DNA of 64,000 nucleotides from Pedobacter sp. KBS0701. Lineage in GTDB: Bacteria > Bacteroidota > Bacteroidia > Sphingobacteriales > Sphingobacteriaceae. A program made the position numbers and the translations under genes. The number at the start of each line of letters is the position of its first letter. Positions within the stretch are counted from its first letter, which is position 1. The notes below the pieces were generated by a model. That model was not told the DNA's origin, ran no database searches, and saw only the letters and a list, made by a program, of their open reading frames with translations. Below are positions 25,282 to 34,128 of the stretch, in pieces. The DNA is taken from assembly GCF_005938645.2 (NCBI RefSeq), contig NZ_CP042171.1, positions 4,278,001-4,342,000 of the forward strand. Reading direction: 5' to 3'.

Positions 25282-26889
25282 CTATAATTTATTAATATCT
25301 TCTTCTACTTTAATATTTAATTTTGGTACTGTATAATGTTTTTGGATGTTCTCCAAGGTAACGACAATGCCTTTTGTATAAGCATTATGTTTATAATTGT
25401 AAATGGTTTCCAATACATCAGGATCAATATACCTGGCATTCGAACCATCAATAATTACATTTGTTTCTTTAGGGATATTCGTTAAAACGACCTGTATCGC
25501 TGCTTTATTTAAAAAAGAAACCTCTTCTGCTAGTTTAATCCTGATATTCTTTTTGTCGCCTTCGTTCGTAATTCTGTAAAAAAAGGGGTTGCGCATATTG
25601 GTACGTAATAAATAAAAAACTGAGACCAACATACCCACAGCCACACCTTTTAACAGATCGGTAAATAATACAGCTAATACTGTAATCACAAATGGTACAA
25701 ACTGATCCCAACCTTTGTGGTACATGTGTTTAAATAAACTGATCCGCGTTAACTTGTATCCCGTTACCAAAAGAATTGCGGCTAAACACGATAATGGAAT
25801 CATGTTAATCAACCCTGGAATAAACAACAGCGACAATAACAACCAAATACCATGAAAAATAGCAGACATCTTGGTTCTGCCACCTGCCCCTACATTTGCC
25901 GAGCTCCGCACAATTACTGATGTCATAGGCAAACCACCCACCATACCGCTGGTAATATTCCCTATGCCCTGTGCAATCAACTCTTTGTTTGTTGGTGTTA
26001 TACGTTTAATCGGATCGATTTTATCCACAGCCTCGATACTGAGTAAAGTTTCTAAACTCGCCACAACAGCAATGGTTATAGCCACTATATACACATTTTT
26101 ATTGGCCAGCTGTGAAAAATCAGGGGTCGTAAATAGTCCTAAAAATTCGCCGAAACCATTTACCACCGGGATTTTCACCATTTGATCAGCACGTAAAGGA
26201 TGATCTGTCCCGGCAAAAAGTATAGTTCCAAGAACTCCTAAAGTTACCACCAATAATGGAGCAGGTACAACCGCCAATTTTGGAAACTTAGGCCACAAAA
26301 TCAATATAGCTATTGATAATAGACTGATAACTACTGCAGCCAAACTAAAATGGCTCATTGCCGCGCTAATCGCAGAAAAAGTGTTTTCGTGATCTTGTTG
26401 AAAGAAACCTTCATCGCCGGTAAAATCAGTATCTACACCCAGTGCATGTGGTAATTGTTTTAAGATTAAAATCAGTCCGATGGCAGCAAGCATTCCCTCA
26501 ATTACACTCGAAGGAAAGTAATTACCAATGGTTCCGGCTTTAACCAGGCCTAAAATCATCTGAAATACCCCTGCCAATACTACAGCAAGTAAAAACGTAG
26601 GATAACTTCCTAATGAAGTTATTGCACCTAAAACAATAACCGTTAAACCTGCTGCAGGGCCACTAACACTTAATTGCGATCCGCTAAACGAGGCAACCAC
26701 AATCCCCCCTATAATTCCGGTAATTAAACCGGCAAATAAAGGTGCGCCAGAAGCTAAGGCAATACCCAAACATAACGGTAAGGCCACTAAAAACACAACT
26801 ATACTTGAAGGTAAATCTTTCTTTAAATTCTTTTTAAGAAAATATTTTTTCACATCCGAACCTGAAAAGGCCGGGTTAAACTTTTGCAT
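25282..26889 (-). CDS. SulP-family anion transporter (probable bicarbonate transporter)
   Basis: This is a 535-residue inner-membrane transporter with the SulP start DLPSSIVVFLVALPLCLGIALASG (about 25-48; the family sulfate-transporter signature region), the SGPAAGLTVIVLGAI segment and about 10-14 membrane helices. A short STAS-like cytoplasmic domain ends the protein (about 455-530, INIVIDGSNARYIDPD-type strand/helix). SulP proteins move sulfate, chloride, bicarbonate or dicarboxylates. The carbonic anhydrase directly downstream argues for bicarbonate, as in BicA-type systems. Confidence 0.92.
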   Translation of the reverse strand: MQKFNPAFSGSDVKKYFLKKNLKKDLPSSIVVFLVALPLCLGIALASGAPLFAGLITGIIGGIVVASFSGSQLSVSGPAAGLTVIVLGAITSLGSYPTFLLAVVLAGVFQMILGLVKAGTIGNYFPSSVIEGMLAAIGLILILKQLPHALGVDTDFTGDEGFFQQDHENTFSAISAAMSHFSLAAVVISLLSIAILILWPKFPKLAVVPAPLLVVTLGVLGTILFAGTDHPLRADQMVKIPVVNGFGEFLGLFTTPDFSQLANKNVYIVAITIAVVASLETLLSIEAVDKIDPIKRITPTNKELIAQGIGNITSGMVGGLPMTSVIVRSSANVGAGGRTKMSAIFHGIWLLLSLLFIPGLINMIPLSCLAAILLVTGYKLTRISLFKHMYHKGWDQFVPFVITVLAVLFTDLLKGVAVGMLVSVFYLLRTNMRNPFFYRITNEGDKKNIRIKLAEEVSFLNKAAIQVVLTNIPKETNVIIDGSNARYIDPDVLETIYNYKHNAYTKGIVVTLENIQKHYTVPKLNIKVEEDINKL

Positions 26890-27039
26890 AACGATATAAT
26901 TATCTAGTAAATTTTAACGAATAAAATCGTAGGGGATAAAAAACAAGCTACAAAAAGAATTTACGTACTACATAAATTTAAACATAGCAATAACACTCAA
27001 TACCATTGAGCAGGCAATTTATACCCCAAATAATAAAAA

Positions 27040-27384
27040 CTAGATAAAGTTAGGCGGAGGTGTTGGTACCGTAGGGTGATATGGGTCTACATATCTTTTA
27101 AAATGTTCTATAAAACTGCTCTTCAAAAAGAAATGGCTTGAAGAGAACTCGTAAGAAAAGATAGGATGATTAAGTTCGATAAGTTTGAAATCAGTAAACT
27201 TTGCAGTGTCTTTGGCGGCATCCTTTCCGCCTTCATGCTCTAACTCAATTTGCATGATTACAGCATTCATAATTTCCTTATCAATACTCGTAAAAAATAC
27301 CGGTGCACCGGATATACCCATCTTCGCCGTGAAGATGACCATAAAAGTGGCAACGATTAAATACTTGTATTTCCTTAAAAACAT
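27040..27384 (-). CDS. Small exported or membrane-anchored hypothetical protein
   Basis: This is a 114-residue protein with a hydrophobic N-terminus (about residues 7-25, KYLIVATFMVIFTAKMG), then a polar acidic region (QIELEHEGGKDAAKDTAKF), an aromatic segment (HPIFSYEFSSSHFFLKSSF) and a Pro-rich end (TVPTPPPNF). The N-terminus could be a signal peptide or anchor. I do not recognise a family. It is 150 bases upstream of the SulP gene in the same direction, so it could share its transcript. Confidence 0.65.
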   Translation of the reverse strand: MFLRKYKYLIVATFMVIFTAKMGISGAPVFFTSIDKEIMNAVIMQIELEHEGGKDAAKDTAKFTDFKLIELNHPIFSYEFSSSHFFLKSSFIEHFKRYVDPYHPTVPTPPPNFI

Positions 27385-28179
27385 TTAAATTCTAATGCTG
27401 TTTTAATCCTTATGATTACAAATGTAAACGGATTATTGGTTTTTCAATACTATAAGCTGTAAAAAAAATGTAATTTAAGTAAAATGCAGGCATCATTCAG
27501 ACGATGCAGGGGTTCGGTATACTTTTTGAAAACAGTAGGTTCCACTATTTCGGTCAGTTCAGTCCTGCCATCCGCTAAATCTTTTTGGGCAACATCTATT
27601 ACAACATTAAAATTAACCGAAGCCAACAAGGATACCGCTGCTGTCAGGTTTATAAACAAGGAGAGTGGTTCTTTGGGTTAATAAATTCCCACCGACCTTT
27701 CATTACAAATAATAAATTCCTACCGCGTGGATAAATCTTTTTCAAGAATAGTTTCGGCATTTTGCCAACCAACTTCAATAAAGCAAGATTTTACCGAAGG
27801 ACGATGTCAATTCCAAGTGGCAGAAGAATCATAAAAACAGTTGCAGAACAATACAAATGGCACCACCAAACCTGAAACGCAGTGGTTTTGTGAAAATACC
27901 CTTCAAACTTTCACTTAGCAGAAACGCGCAAAACAAAGTGTCGCTGTTTTTTTGATGAGCGTGGGGTGGTGGAGAGCCACATTACTGGATTGACAAAGCA
28001 TTTTTGCATACTTTTGATGCTCAAAAAGTTTGATGCCCCGCGGCATAGAGCGGAAAGAAATCTTTATTGATTTATTTTCACATTATTAAAATCTATACTT
28101 TGGCACCCAGATAAATAACAACCTGCCCCATTGCATTACCGCTGGTAATTTTTAATTTTAAAATCTCATAGCTTCAGCA
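27385..28179. other. Gene-poor region of about 800 bases
   Basis: No convincing gene is present. A 69-codon minus-strand frame (27450-27659) starts only with TTG, has no recognisable domain and is not reported as a gene. AATAAATTCC(C/T)ACCG occurs twice, at 27680-27694 and 27711-27725. From about 27950 to 28060 the sequence resembles degenerate intergenic repeats with TTTTTGCATACTTTTGATG-like words. No promoter matching the consensus exactly was found for the carboxylase gene; TATACTTTGG near 28094 is off by one base of spacing. Confidence 0.45.
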
Positions 28180-29721
28180 ATGGATAAAAAAATAGCATTA
28201 CTTAAAGATAAAATCAACCAGGCCAATCTTGGCGGCGGACAGACCCGTATCGACAGCCAGCATAAAAAAGGTAAACTCACCGCCCGCGAGCGTATTCATT
28301 TTTTAATGGATGAAGGCAGTTTCGAAGAAATTGGCATGATGGTTACGCACCGGAGCACCGACTTTGGTATGGAACGCGAAAAATACCTGGGCGATGGTGT
28401 GGTAACAGGTTATGGAACAATTAATGGCAGGTTAACCTATGTATTCTCTCAGGATTTTACCGTGTTTGGCGGTTCACTTTCTGAAACCCATGCCGAAAAA
28501 ATCTGCAAACTAATGGATATGGCCATGAAAAACGGAGCTCCGTTAATTGGCTTAAATGATAGCGGCGGTGCGCGTATCCAGGAAGGTGTTGTTTCTTTGG
28601 GCGGCTATGCCGATATCTTTTATAAAAATGTACAAGCTTCGGGGGTAATTCCACAATTATCAGCCATCATGGGCCCATGCGCAGGCGGAGCTGTTTATTC
28701 GCCAGCCATTACCGATTTTATTTTGATGGTAGAAAATACATCCTATATGTTTGTTACCGGCCCCAATGTGGTTAAAACAGTAACACATGAAGAGGTAACT
28801 TCAGAAGAATTAGGTGGTGCCGGCACACATGCTACAAAATCAGGCGTTACCCATTTTGCCTGTGCCAATGAAATTGAGGCTATTCAACACGTGAAAAAAC
28901 TATTGAGCTACATGCCACAAAATTGCGAGGAGATAGCCGATCATTTACCTTATGAAGCAGCTGATGAAAACCGACCTGAACTAAACACTTTTATGCCGGA
29001 AAATGCTTCACAGCCTTACGATATACGTGAAGTGATTGCTGCCGTGGCCGATACCGACAGCTTTTTAGAAGTACATGCCGCTTACGCAGAAAATATCGTG
29101 GTGGGTTTTGCCCGACTCGCAGGGAGAAGTATTGGTATCGTGGCCAATCAGCCCGCTTATTTGGCGGGTGTTTTAGATAGCAATTCTTCAACCAAAGCCG
29201 CACGTTTTGTCCGCTTTTGCGATTGCTTTAATATTCCGTTGTTGGTATTTGAAGATGTTCCGGGTTTTTTACCGGGTACAGACCAGGAGTGGAATGGTAT
29301 TATCACCAATGGGGCAAAATTATTATACGCTTTTAGTGAAGCTACTGTACCACGCATTAGTGTAATTACCAGAAAAGCGTATGGGGGTGCTTATGATGTA
29401 ATGAACAGCAAACATATTGGTGCAGATATGAACTACGCCTGGCCAAGTGCAGAAATTGCTGTAATGGGTGCAAAAGGCGCAGCAGAAATCATTTTTAAAC
29501 GAGAAATTACTTCAGCAGAAAACCCGGAAGAAAAATGGCTCGAGAAAGAGAAATTGTATTCAGATATCTTTGCCAACCCTTATCGCGCTGCTGAACGTGG
29601 TTTTGTTGATGAAGTGATTGAACCAGCCCAAACCCGTACAAAGTTGATAAAAGCCTTTAAGATGTTAGAAAATAAGGTGGTGAATAATCCAAGGAAGAAA
29701 CATGGAAATATACCTTTGTAG
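28180..29721 (+). CDS. Acyl-CoA carboxylase beta subunit (propionyl/methylmalonyl-CoA carboxyltransferase type)
   Basis: This is a 513-residue carboxyltransferase of the crotonase fold that moves CO2 between biotin and an acyl-CoA. The family start GGQTRIDSQHKKGKLTARER, the oxyanion-hole GLNDSGGARIQEGV, MGPCAGGAVYSP, and the C-terminal TRKAYGGAYDVMNSKHIG and WPSAEIAVMGAKGAAEI blocks are present. This is the pccB/mmdA type rather than AccD. No biotin carboxylase or biotin carrier gene is nearby, so partners must be elsewhere. The spacer to the next gene is repeat-like filler. Confidence 0.94.
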   Translation: MDKKIALLKDKINQANLGGGQTRIDSQHKKGKLTARERIHFLMDEGSFEEIGMMVTHRSTDFGMEREKYLGDGVVTGYGTINGRLTYVFSQDFTVFGGSLSETHAEKICKLMDMAMKNGAPLIGLNDSGGARIQEGVVSLGGYADIFYKNVQASGVIPQLSAIMGPCAGGAVYSPAITDFILMVENTSYMFVTGPNVVKTVTHEEVTSEELGGAGTHATKSGVTHFACANEIEAIQHVKKLLSYMPQNCEEIADHLPYEAADENRPELNTFMPENASQPYDIREVIAAVADTDSFLEVHAAYAENIVVGFARLAGRSIGIVANQPAYLAGVLDSNSSTKAARFVRFCDCFNIPLLVFEDVPGFLPGTDQEWNGIITNGAKLLYAFSEATVPRISVITRKAYGGAYDVMNSKHIGADMNYAWPSAEIAVMGAKGAAEIIFKREITSAENPEEKWLEKEKLYSDIFANPYRAAERGFVDEVIEPAQTRTKLIKAFKMLENKVVNNPRKKHGNIPL

Positions 29722-29811
29722 AAAATAGTCCATAGTCATTAGTCCATAGTCAGGTAGTAATCAACTTGCCTGTTAAGACTCATGACTGTGGACTTCCGAC
29801 TCAAGACTCAC

Positions 29812-30993
29812 ATGCAGATTACTCAAAAACTATCCCGGACAGACATCTTGCTCATGGCTTTCTGCACAGGCCTGATTGTTGCAAATATTTATTACTGCCA
29901 ACCTCTGGTAATTTTGATTGCTAAAGATTTTAATCTTACCGAACCCGATGCAGGAAAAATTACTTACCTCACACAGATCGGTTACGCTTTAGGCCTTTTC
30001 CTTTTAGTACCACTTGGTGATATGTTCGAGCGTAAAAAACAGATCCTCATCATTACCGGCCTGGCTATTTTTGCCTTGCTGGTGGCCGCGCTTTCACATA
30101 CCTTTTTCATATTGGAAGTGGCTTCTATCCTGATCGGAACCTGTTCTATTGTACCACAATTAATTTTGCCGCTGGCAGCCAATTTAAGTACCGATGAAAA
30201 CCGCGGAGCTAACATTGGCGTGATTATGAGTGGTTTACTGGTTGGAATTTTAGCCTCACGCGCCGTAAGTGGCAGTATTGGCTTTTGGCTAGGCTGGAGA
30301 GCCGTTTATTATATCGCTGCAGGAATTTGCGGCATGCTTATTCTTTTAATGGCCAAACGTTTTCCACAAAGTTATCCTGCTTTTAAAGGCTCCTATAAAG
30401 AACTCATGCGTTCGATGTTCAGTTACATTAAAACCCAACCCGCCTTAAGGGAGACTTCGATAATTAACTTCCTGGCATTCGCCATTATTAGTGCATTCTG
30501 GACAACCATGGTATTATTTCTAGCTAACCCACCTTTTAATTTCCAGACTTTACAGATTGGGTTATTTGGAATAGCCGGGGCGGCAGGCGCATTGGCTGCG
30601 CCATTAGTTGGAAAATTAAGCGATGGTAATAATCCGCGTAAAAATTTAATGATTGGTTTTATATTACAAATCGTTAGCATCGCCTTGTTTTATTTTACCG
30701 GCAGCCATTTATATCTGTTTGTAATTGGTATTATATTGATCGATATCGGTCAGCAAGCCATACATGTAACCAATCAGACCCGAATTTATACCTTAATACC
30801 AGAAGCCAGAAACCGACTGAATACCATTTTTATGTCGGTTAGTTTTATTGGTGCCAGCTGTGGATCAGCGCTAGGTTTGTGGCTTTGGGACCAGGGCGGA
30901 TGGAACTTATTCTGCTATGGAATGACGGCTATAATTCTCCTTAATATTTTAACTTATCAGTTTTACGGAAGGAAAAAATCACAACTTAAATAA
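29812..30993 (+). CDS. MFS transporter, 12-helix drug/H+ antiporter-like
   Basis: This is a 393-residue inner-membrane permease. The A-motif lies after helix 2 (GDMFERKK, about 67-74), and about 12 hydrophobic helices cover the protein. Helix 1 has FCTGLIVANIYYCQPL, which is characteristic of the YfcJ/ Bcr-like DHA1 group with NIYYxQPLL. The ATG at 29812 is preferred over one at 29782, because that earlier ATG falls inside repeat-like spacer and would add ten unlikely residues. The substrate is unknown. The next gene begins 14 bases downstream, suggesting co-transcription. Confidence 0.9.
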   Translation: MQITQKLSRTDILLMAFCTGLIVANIYYCQPLVILIAKDFNLTEPDAGKITYLTQIGYALGLFLLVPLGDMFERKKQILIITGLAIFALLVAALSHTFFILEVASILIGTCSIVPQLILPLAANLSTDENRGANIGVIMSGLLVGILASRAVSGSIGFWLGWRAVYYIAAGICGMLILLMAKRFPQSYPAFKGSYKELMRSMFSYIKTQPALRETSIINFLAFAIISAFWTTMVLFLANPPFNFQTLQIGLFGIAGAAGALAAPLVGKLSDGNNPRKNLMIGFILQIVSIALFYFTGSHLYLFVIGIILIDIGQQAIHVTNQTRIYTLIPEARNRLNTIFMSVSFIGASCGSALGLWLWDQGGWNLFCYGMTAIILLNILTYQFYGRKKSQLK

Positions 30994-31007
30994 CCCTTAT
31001 AAATTTT

Positions 31008-31598
31008 ATGAAATCTAAAAACGCAATCACACTTTCAGTATTATTAATCTTTCTGGTCATTTTCGGTAAAGCAAAAGCGCAGGACAGTACAAAAGTAGAA
31101 CAGCCAACCGAAGTAAAGTCATTAAATAAAATCAGGTTGACCATATTGGGACTTGGTTACGAAAGAGAGCAAAAAGTGGGTAAAACAACTTCAGTTTATT
31201 TTGGTGCAGGGGCCCAAGGCGTTTTTATTTATCAAACGGAGATCTCAATTGATAACAATTATAATTTCAGTTTTAAAACAGACACAGATTTTAAAGTTTA
31301 TCCTGCCCTTAATGCCGGATTTAGGCATTATTACAATTTTAACAGAAGGATTAAAAAAGGTAAAAGAACCTTAAATAACAGTGCTGGTTATTTAGGTCTT
31401 GATGTATTAGCCATTATCCCCACACAGAGCGATACCGTATATGGTTACCAGATCAATATTATGCCACAGTGGGGATTTCAAACCACTGTTGGCAGAAAAG
31501 TTAACTTCGAGTTGGCTTTAGGTCCTCTTGCTGCAATTAACAAAACCGATACCTATTACGGAATTGGCGGAAAAATCGGCTTTAGCTTTTTATTATAA
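31008..31598 (+). CDS. Secreted/outer-membrane hypothetical protein
   Basis: This is a 196-residue protein with a signal peptide (about 1-25, ending GKAKAQ). The mature part has alternating strands (LTILGLGYEREQKV, SVYFGAGAQGVFIYQTEI, FKVYPALNAGFRHYYNF, QWGFQTTVGRKVNFELAL, YYGIGGKIGFSFLL) consistent with a small outer-membrane beta-barrel ending in an aromatic/Leu strand. No specific family was recognised. It follows the MFS gene by 14 bases and precedes a GNAT gene by 2 bases. Confidence 0.8.
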   Translation: MKSKNAITLSVLLIFLVIFGKAKAQDSTKVEQPTEVKSLNKIRLTILGLGYEREQKVGKTTSVYFGAGAQGVFIYQTEISIDNNYNFSFKTDTDFKVYPALNAGFRHYYNFNRRIKKGKRTLNNSAGYLGLDVLAIIPTQSDTVYGYQINIMPQWGFQTTVGRKVNFELALGPLAAINKTDTYYGIGGKIGFSFLL

Positions 31599-31600
31599 AT

Positions 31601-32014
31601 ATGGTTCAAATTGAGCAAATATTCCCTTCTTTAACCTGGCGGATCAGGCATGAGGCTATGTATCCGGAATTACCTTTCGATCATGTAAAGTTACCCGATG
31701 ATTTTGATGGCATCCATTTTGGATTATACCTTGATCATAAGTTAACAGGTGTAGTCTCTCTATTTCATGATGAAGATATTTATCAGTTCCGTAAACTGGC
31801 CATTCTGCCGGGTACTCAAAATGCAGGTTACGGCTCACAGCTAATGGCTTATATTCTTGATTTTTGTAAAATTCAAAAAGCGACAAAACTATGGTGTAAT
31901 GCCCGTATAAATGCTAAGGAATTTTATTTTAAATTTGGCTTCCACGAAACAGATAAAACCTTTTTTAAAGATGGTTATGATTTTGTGGTAATGGAAAAAG
32001 AATTATCAAGTTAA
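31601..32014 (+). CDS. GNAT-family N-acetyltransferase
   Basis: This is a 137-residue single GNAT domain that would transfer an acetyl group from acetyl-CoA to an amine. The acetyl-CoA-binding motif A is visible as IYQFRKLAILPGTQNAGYGS (about 61-80) with the Q/R-x-x-G-x-G-type loop TQNAGYGSQLM. The C-terminal GF-containing strand (FYFKFGFHETDKTF) is also conserved. The substrate is unknown. It starts two bases after the upstream barrel gene, so it is part of the same unit. Confidence 0.88.
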   Translation: MVQIEQIFPSLTWRIRHEAMYPELPFDHVKLPDDFDGIHFGLYLDHKLTGVVSLFHDEDIYQFRKLAILPGTQNAGYGSQLMAYILDFCKIQKATKLWCNARINAKEFYFKFGFHETDKTFFKDGYDFVVMEKELSS

Positions 32015-32070
32015 ATTTAAAATGAGTATGATGTCTCAAATCTGAATACTCAAATCTCATATCTATTAAA

Positions 32071-33186
32071 ATGGCTAAAAAAAAAGACGACGAAAAGAAA
32101 AAACATGTTGCTGTGGTTACTAAAAAATCGCTGCAATTTCTTGAAGAATACATCAATAACCCTGCTCCTACCGGTTATGAATGGGAAGGACAAAAACTTT
32201 GGTTAAATTATTTAAAACCATATATCGATGAACATTTTATCGATAATTACGGCACCGCTGTAGGTGTTATTAACCCTAAAGCTGATTTTAAAGTAGTTAT
32301 AGAAGCCCACGCCGATGAAATTTCATGGTATGTAAATTACATCACCAATGATGGTTTAATTTACGTGATCCGTAATGGCGGATCTGACCATCAGATTGCG
32401 CCTTCGAAACGCGTAAACATCCATACTGAGAATGGCTTGGTTAAAGCAGTATTCGGCTGGCCAGCTATCCATACACGCCATGGCGAGAAAGAACAGGCTC
32501 CGGAGTTAAAAAACATCTTTTTAGATTGCGGTTGCACATCAAAAGAAGAAGTGGAAAAATTAGGCATCCACGTAGGCTGCGTAATTACCTATGAAGATGA
32601 GTTTATGGTTTTGAACGACCGCTACTATGTGGGTCGTGCTTTAGATAACCGTGTGGGTGGCTTTATGATTGCCGAAGTTGCGCGTTTACTAAAAGAGAAC
32701 AAGAAAAAACTTCCTTTCGGATTATACATTGTAAACTCTGTGCAAGAAGAAATTGGCTTACGCGGTGCCGAGATGATTGCCCAGCGCATTAAACCAAATG
32801 TGGCCATCATTACAGACGTAACGCACGATACCACTACCCCAATGATCAACAAAAATGTTCAGGGCGATTTATCTGCAGGTAAAGGTCCGGTGGTCTCTTA
32901 TGCCCCTGCTGTACAAACCAATCTGAACAAATTATTGATTAAAACTGCTGAGAAAAACAATATTCCTTTCCAGCGCCAGGCTTCATCACGTTCTACCGGA
33001 ACCGATACCGATGCTTTTGCCTACTCTAATGGTGGCGTACCATCTGCATTAATTTCGCTGCCACTACGCTACATGCATACAACTGTAGAAATGGTACACA
33101 AAGAAGATGTTGACAATGTGATCAGCCTAATTTATGAAAGCTTATTGAACATCACCAACGGTCAGGATTTCAGGGAATTTAAATAA
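32071..33186 (+). CDS. M42-family metallopeptidase (glutamyl/leucyl aminopeptidase-like)
   Basis: This is a 371-residue cytoplasmic di-metal aminopeptidase of the M42 (FrvX/TET) family. Metal and catalytic residues appear as IEAHADEISW (His80), GRALDNRVGG (bridging Asp), NSVQEEIGLRGAE (catalytic Glu pair), VAIITDVTHDT (Asp) and the C-terminal PLRYMHTTVEMVH (His). The first 18 residues are a Lys/Asp-rich tail in front of the usual LQFLEEYINNPAPTGYE start. The stop codon overlaps the start of the small gene at 33186 by one base. Confidence 0.94.
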   Translation: MAKKKDDEKKKHVAVVTKKSLQFLEEYINNPAPTGYEWEGQKLWLNYLKPYIDEHFIDNYGTAVGVINPKADFKVVIEAHADEISWYVNYITNDGLIYVIRNGGSDHQIAPSKRVNIHTENGLVKAVFGWPAIHTRHGEKEQAPELKNIFLDCGCTSKEEVEKLGIHVGCVITYEDEFMVLNDRYYVGRALDNRVGGFMIAEVARLLKENKKKLPFGLYIVNSVQEEIGLRGAEMIAQRIKPNVAIITDVTHDTTTPMINKNVQGDLSAGKGPVVSYAPAVQTNLNKLLIKTAEKNNIPFQRQASSRSTGTDTDAFAYSNGGVPSALISLPLRYMHTTVEMVHKEDVDNVISLIYESLLNITNGQDFREFK

Positions 33187-33452
33187 TGGAAAAAGTAAAT
33201 CATCAAAAAATTATCATCAGTACTTTGCTGAAGTTTTTGCTGATGGTTTTTATCATTTTTACGATAAATTCCTGGCCCAGTATCAATCAAAGTTTTAGTG
33301 GCAATACCCCGCCTTTTGATTATTGGCTTGATCATAGTTTTAAGTTTAGCAACATCATCCTCATTTTGGGGTTCACGGCTTATTTTTATTATAAAGATTT
33401 AACGGATCAAAAACAACTGATTGAAAGGTCAAAAGACATCAATCAGCATTAA
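33186..33452 (+). CDS. 88-residue membrane protein, hypothetical
   Basis: This protein has two predicted membrane helices, about residues 9-27 (IISTLLKFLLMVFIIFTIN) and 53-69 (SNIILILGFTAYFYYKD), joined by a polar loop with PFDYWLDHSF. The C-terminus is charged (LIERSKDINQH). No family was recognised. It is translationally coupled to the M42 peptidase by a one-base stop/start overlap, so a joint role is possible but unproven. Confidence 0.75.
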   Translation: MEKVNHQKIIISTLLKFLLMVFIIFTINSWPSINQSFSGNTPPFDYWLDHSFKFSNIILILGFTAYFYYKDLTDQKQLIERSKDINQH

Positions 33453-33474
33453 GTTTAATATTTAATAATACGGA

Positions 33475-33572
33475 AGAGGCTGTATCACAAAAAAATCTCT
33501 GAGGTTGTCCACGTTGAGCCCAATTTCATCAAGCTCAAGGATGACATTCTATTTTTTGATGATACAGCCTCT
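33475..33572. repeat. Palindromic MITE-like element (family I, copy A)
   Basis: This 98-base element is bounded by perfect 13-bp inverted repeats: AGAGGCTGTATCA (33475-33487) and its complement (33560-33572). Internally it has CACGTTGAGC and CAAGCTCAAGGATGACA. The same layout recurs at 40019-40170. Six T residues follow the right end, so in RNA the outer stem could also terminate transcription. Confidence 0.75.
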
Positions 33573-33723
33573 CTTTTTTCCTCTATACCTCCAATCATTT
33601 TAGCTTAAGCTAATTTTGTTCAGCATTGAGGTAACCTCCTGATTTTTAAGTTTATTTTTATTAAAATTCGAAATATCTTTACATTGTTTATGTAATTTAC
33701 CCAAATAGTTTATCCTTTTATTT

Positions 33724-34122
33724 ATGAACAAAAAAAATATTGACCTATCCATTATTTGCGATGGTCATTGGGATGTGGTATTCGACCACCTTGGCCTTGG
33801 TTTTTGGGAGCTGAGTATAGCAACAGGCATACTTCGTTCAACCCGGTCGTTTAAACAGAACTTTGGTTATCCGCCAGATGGTGTTTTAAGCTATGAAACC
33901 GTTCTGGGCTTAATCTTACCGGAAGATCTTGATCATGTTCAGGATGAAATAGAGCTTACCGTTACCAAAGAAAAAAACAGTTATGATGTTGTGTACCGTA
34001 TTCGCCGCCCGGATGGGAAAATCCGATGGATTAAAGCCAATGGAATACTATCACAAGAGGACGGCGAAACGTTAAAATTAATTGGAACAACTTTAGATGT
34101 TACCGATTTAAAACAATTTTAA
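33724..34122 (+). CDS. Single PAS-domain protein
   Basis: This is a 132-residue protein made of one PAS_3-type sensor domain. It has the LGFWELSIATGILRSTRSFKQ start, the PEDLDHVQDEI helix and the YRIRRPDGKIRWIKANG / LIGTTLDVTDLKQF end typical of this family. There is no output domain and no membrane segment. Such stand-alone PAS proteins may bind a ligand and act on a partner kinase. Signalling genes follow further on (36-39 kb) but not adjacent. It is convergent with the exonuclease gene, with 6 bases between stops. Confidence 0.88.
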   Translation: MNKKNIDLSIICDGHWDVVFDHLGLGFWELSIATGILRSTRSFKQNFGYPPDGVLSYETVLGLILPEDLDHVQDEIELTVTKEKNSYDVVYRIRRPDGKIRWIKANGILSQEDGETLKLIGTTLDVTDLKQF

Positions 34123-34128
34123 TCTGAG

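Noticed and set aside
27450..27659. 69-codon minus-strand frame and the overlapping 65-codon plus frame
   Set aside because: The minus frame has only a TTG start and neither shows a domain, signal or neighbour support; treated as chance in a gene desert.
29782..29811. Earlier ATG for the MFS gene
   Set aside because: It lies in repeat-like spacer; the ATG at 29812 gives a normal MFS start.
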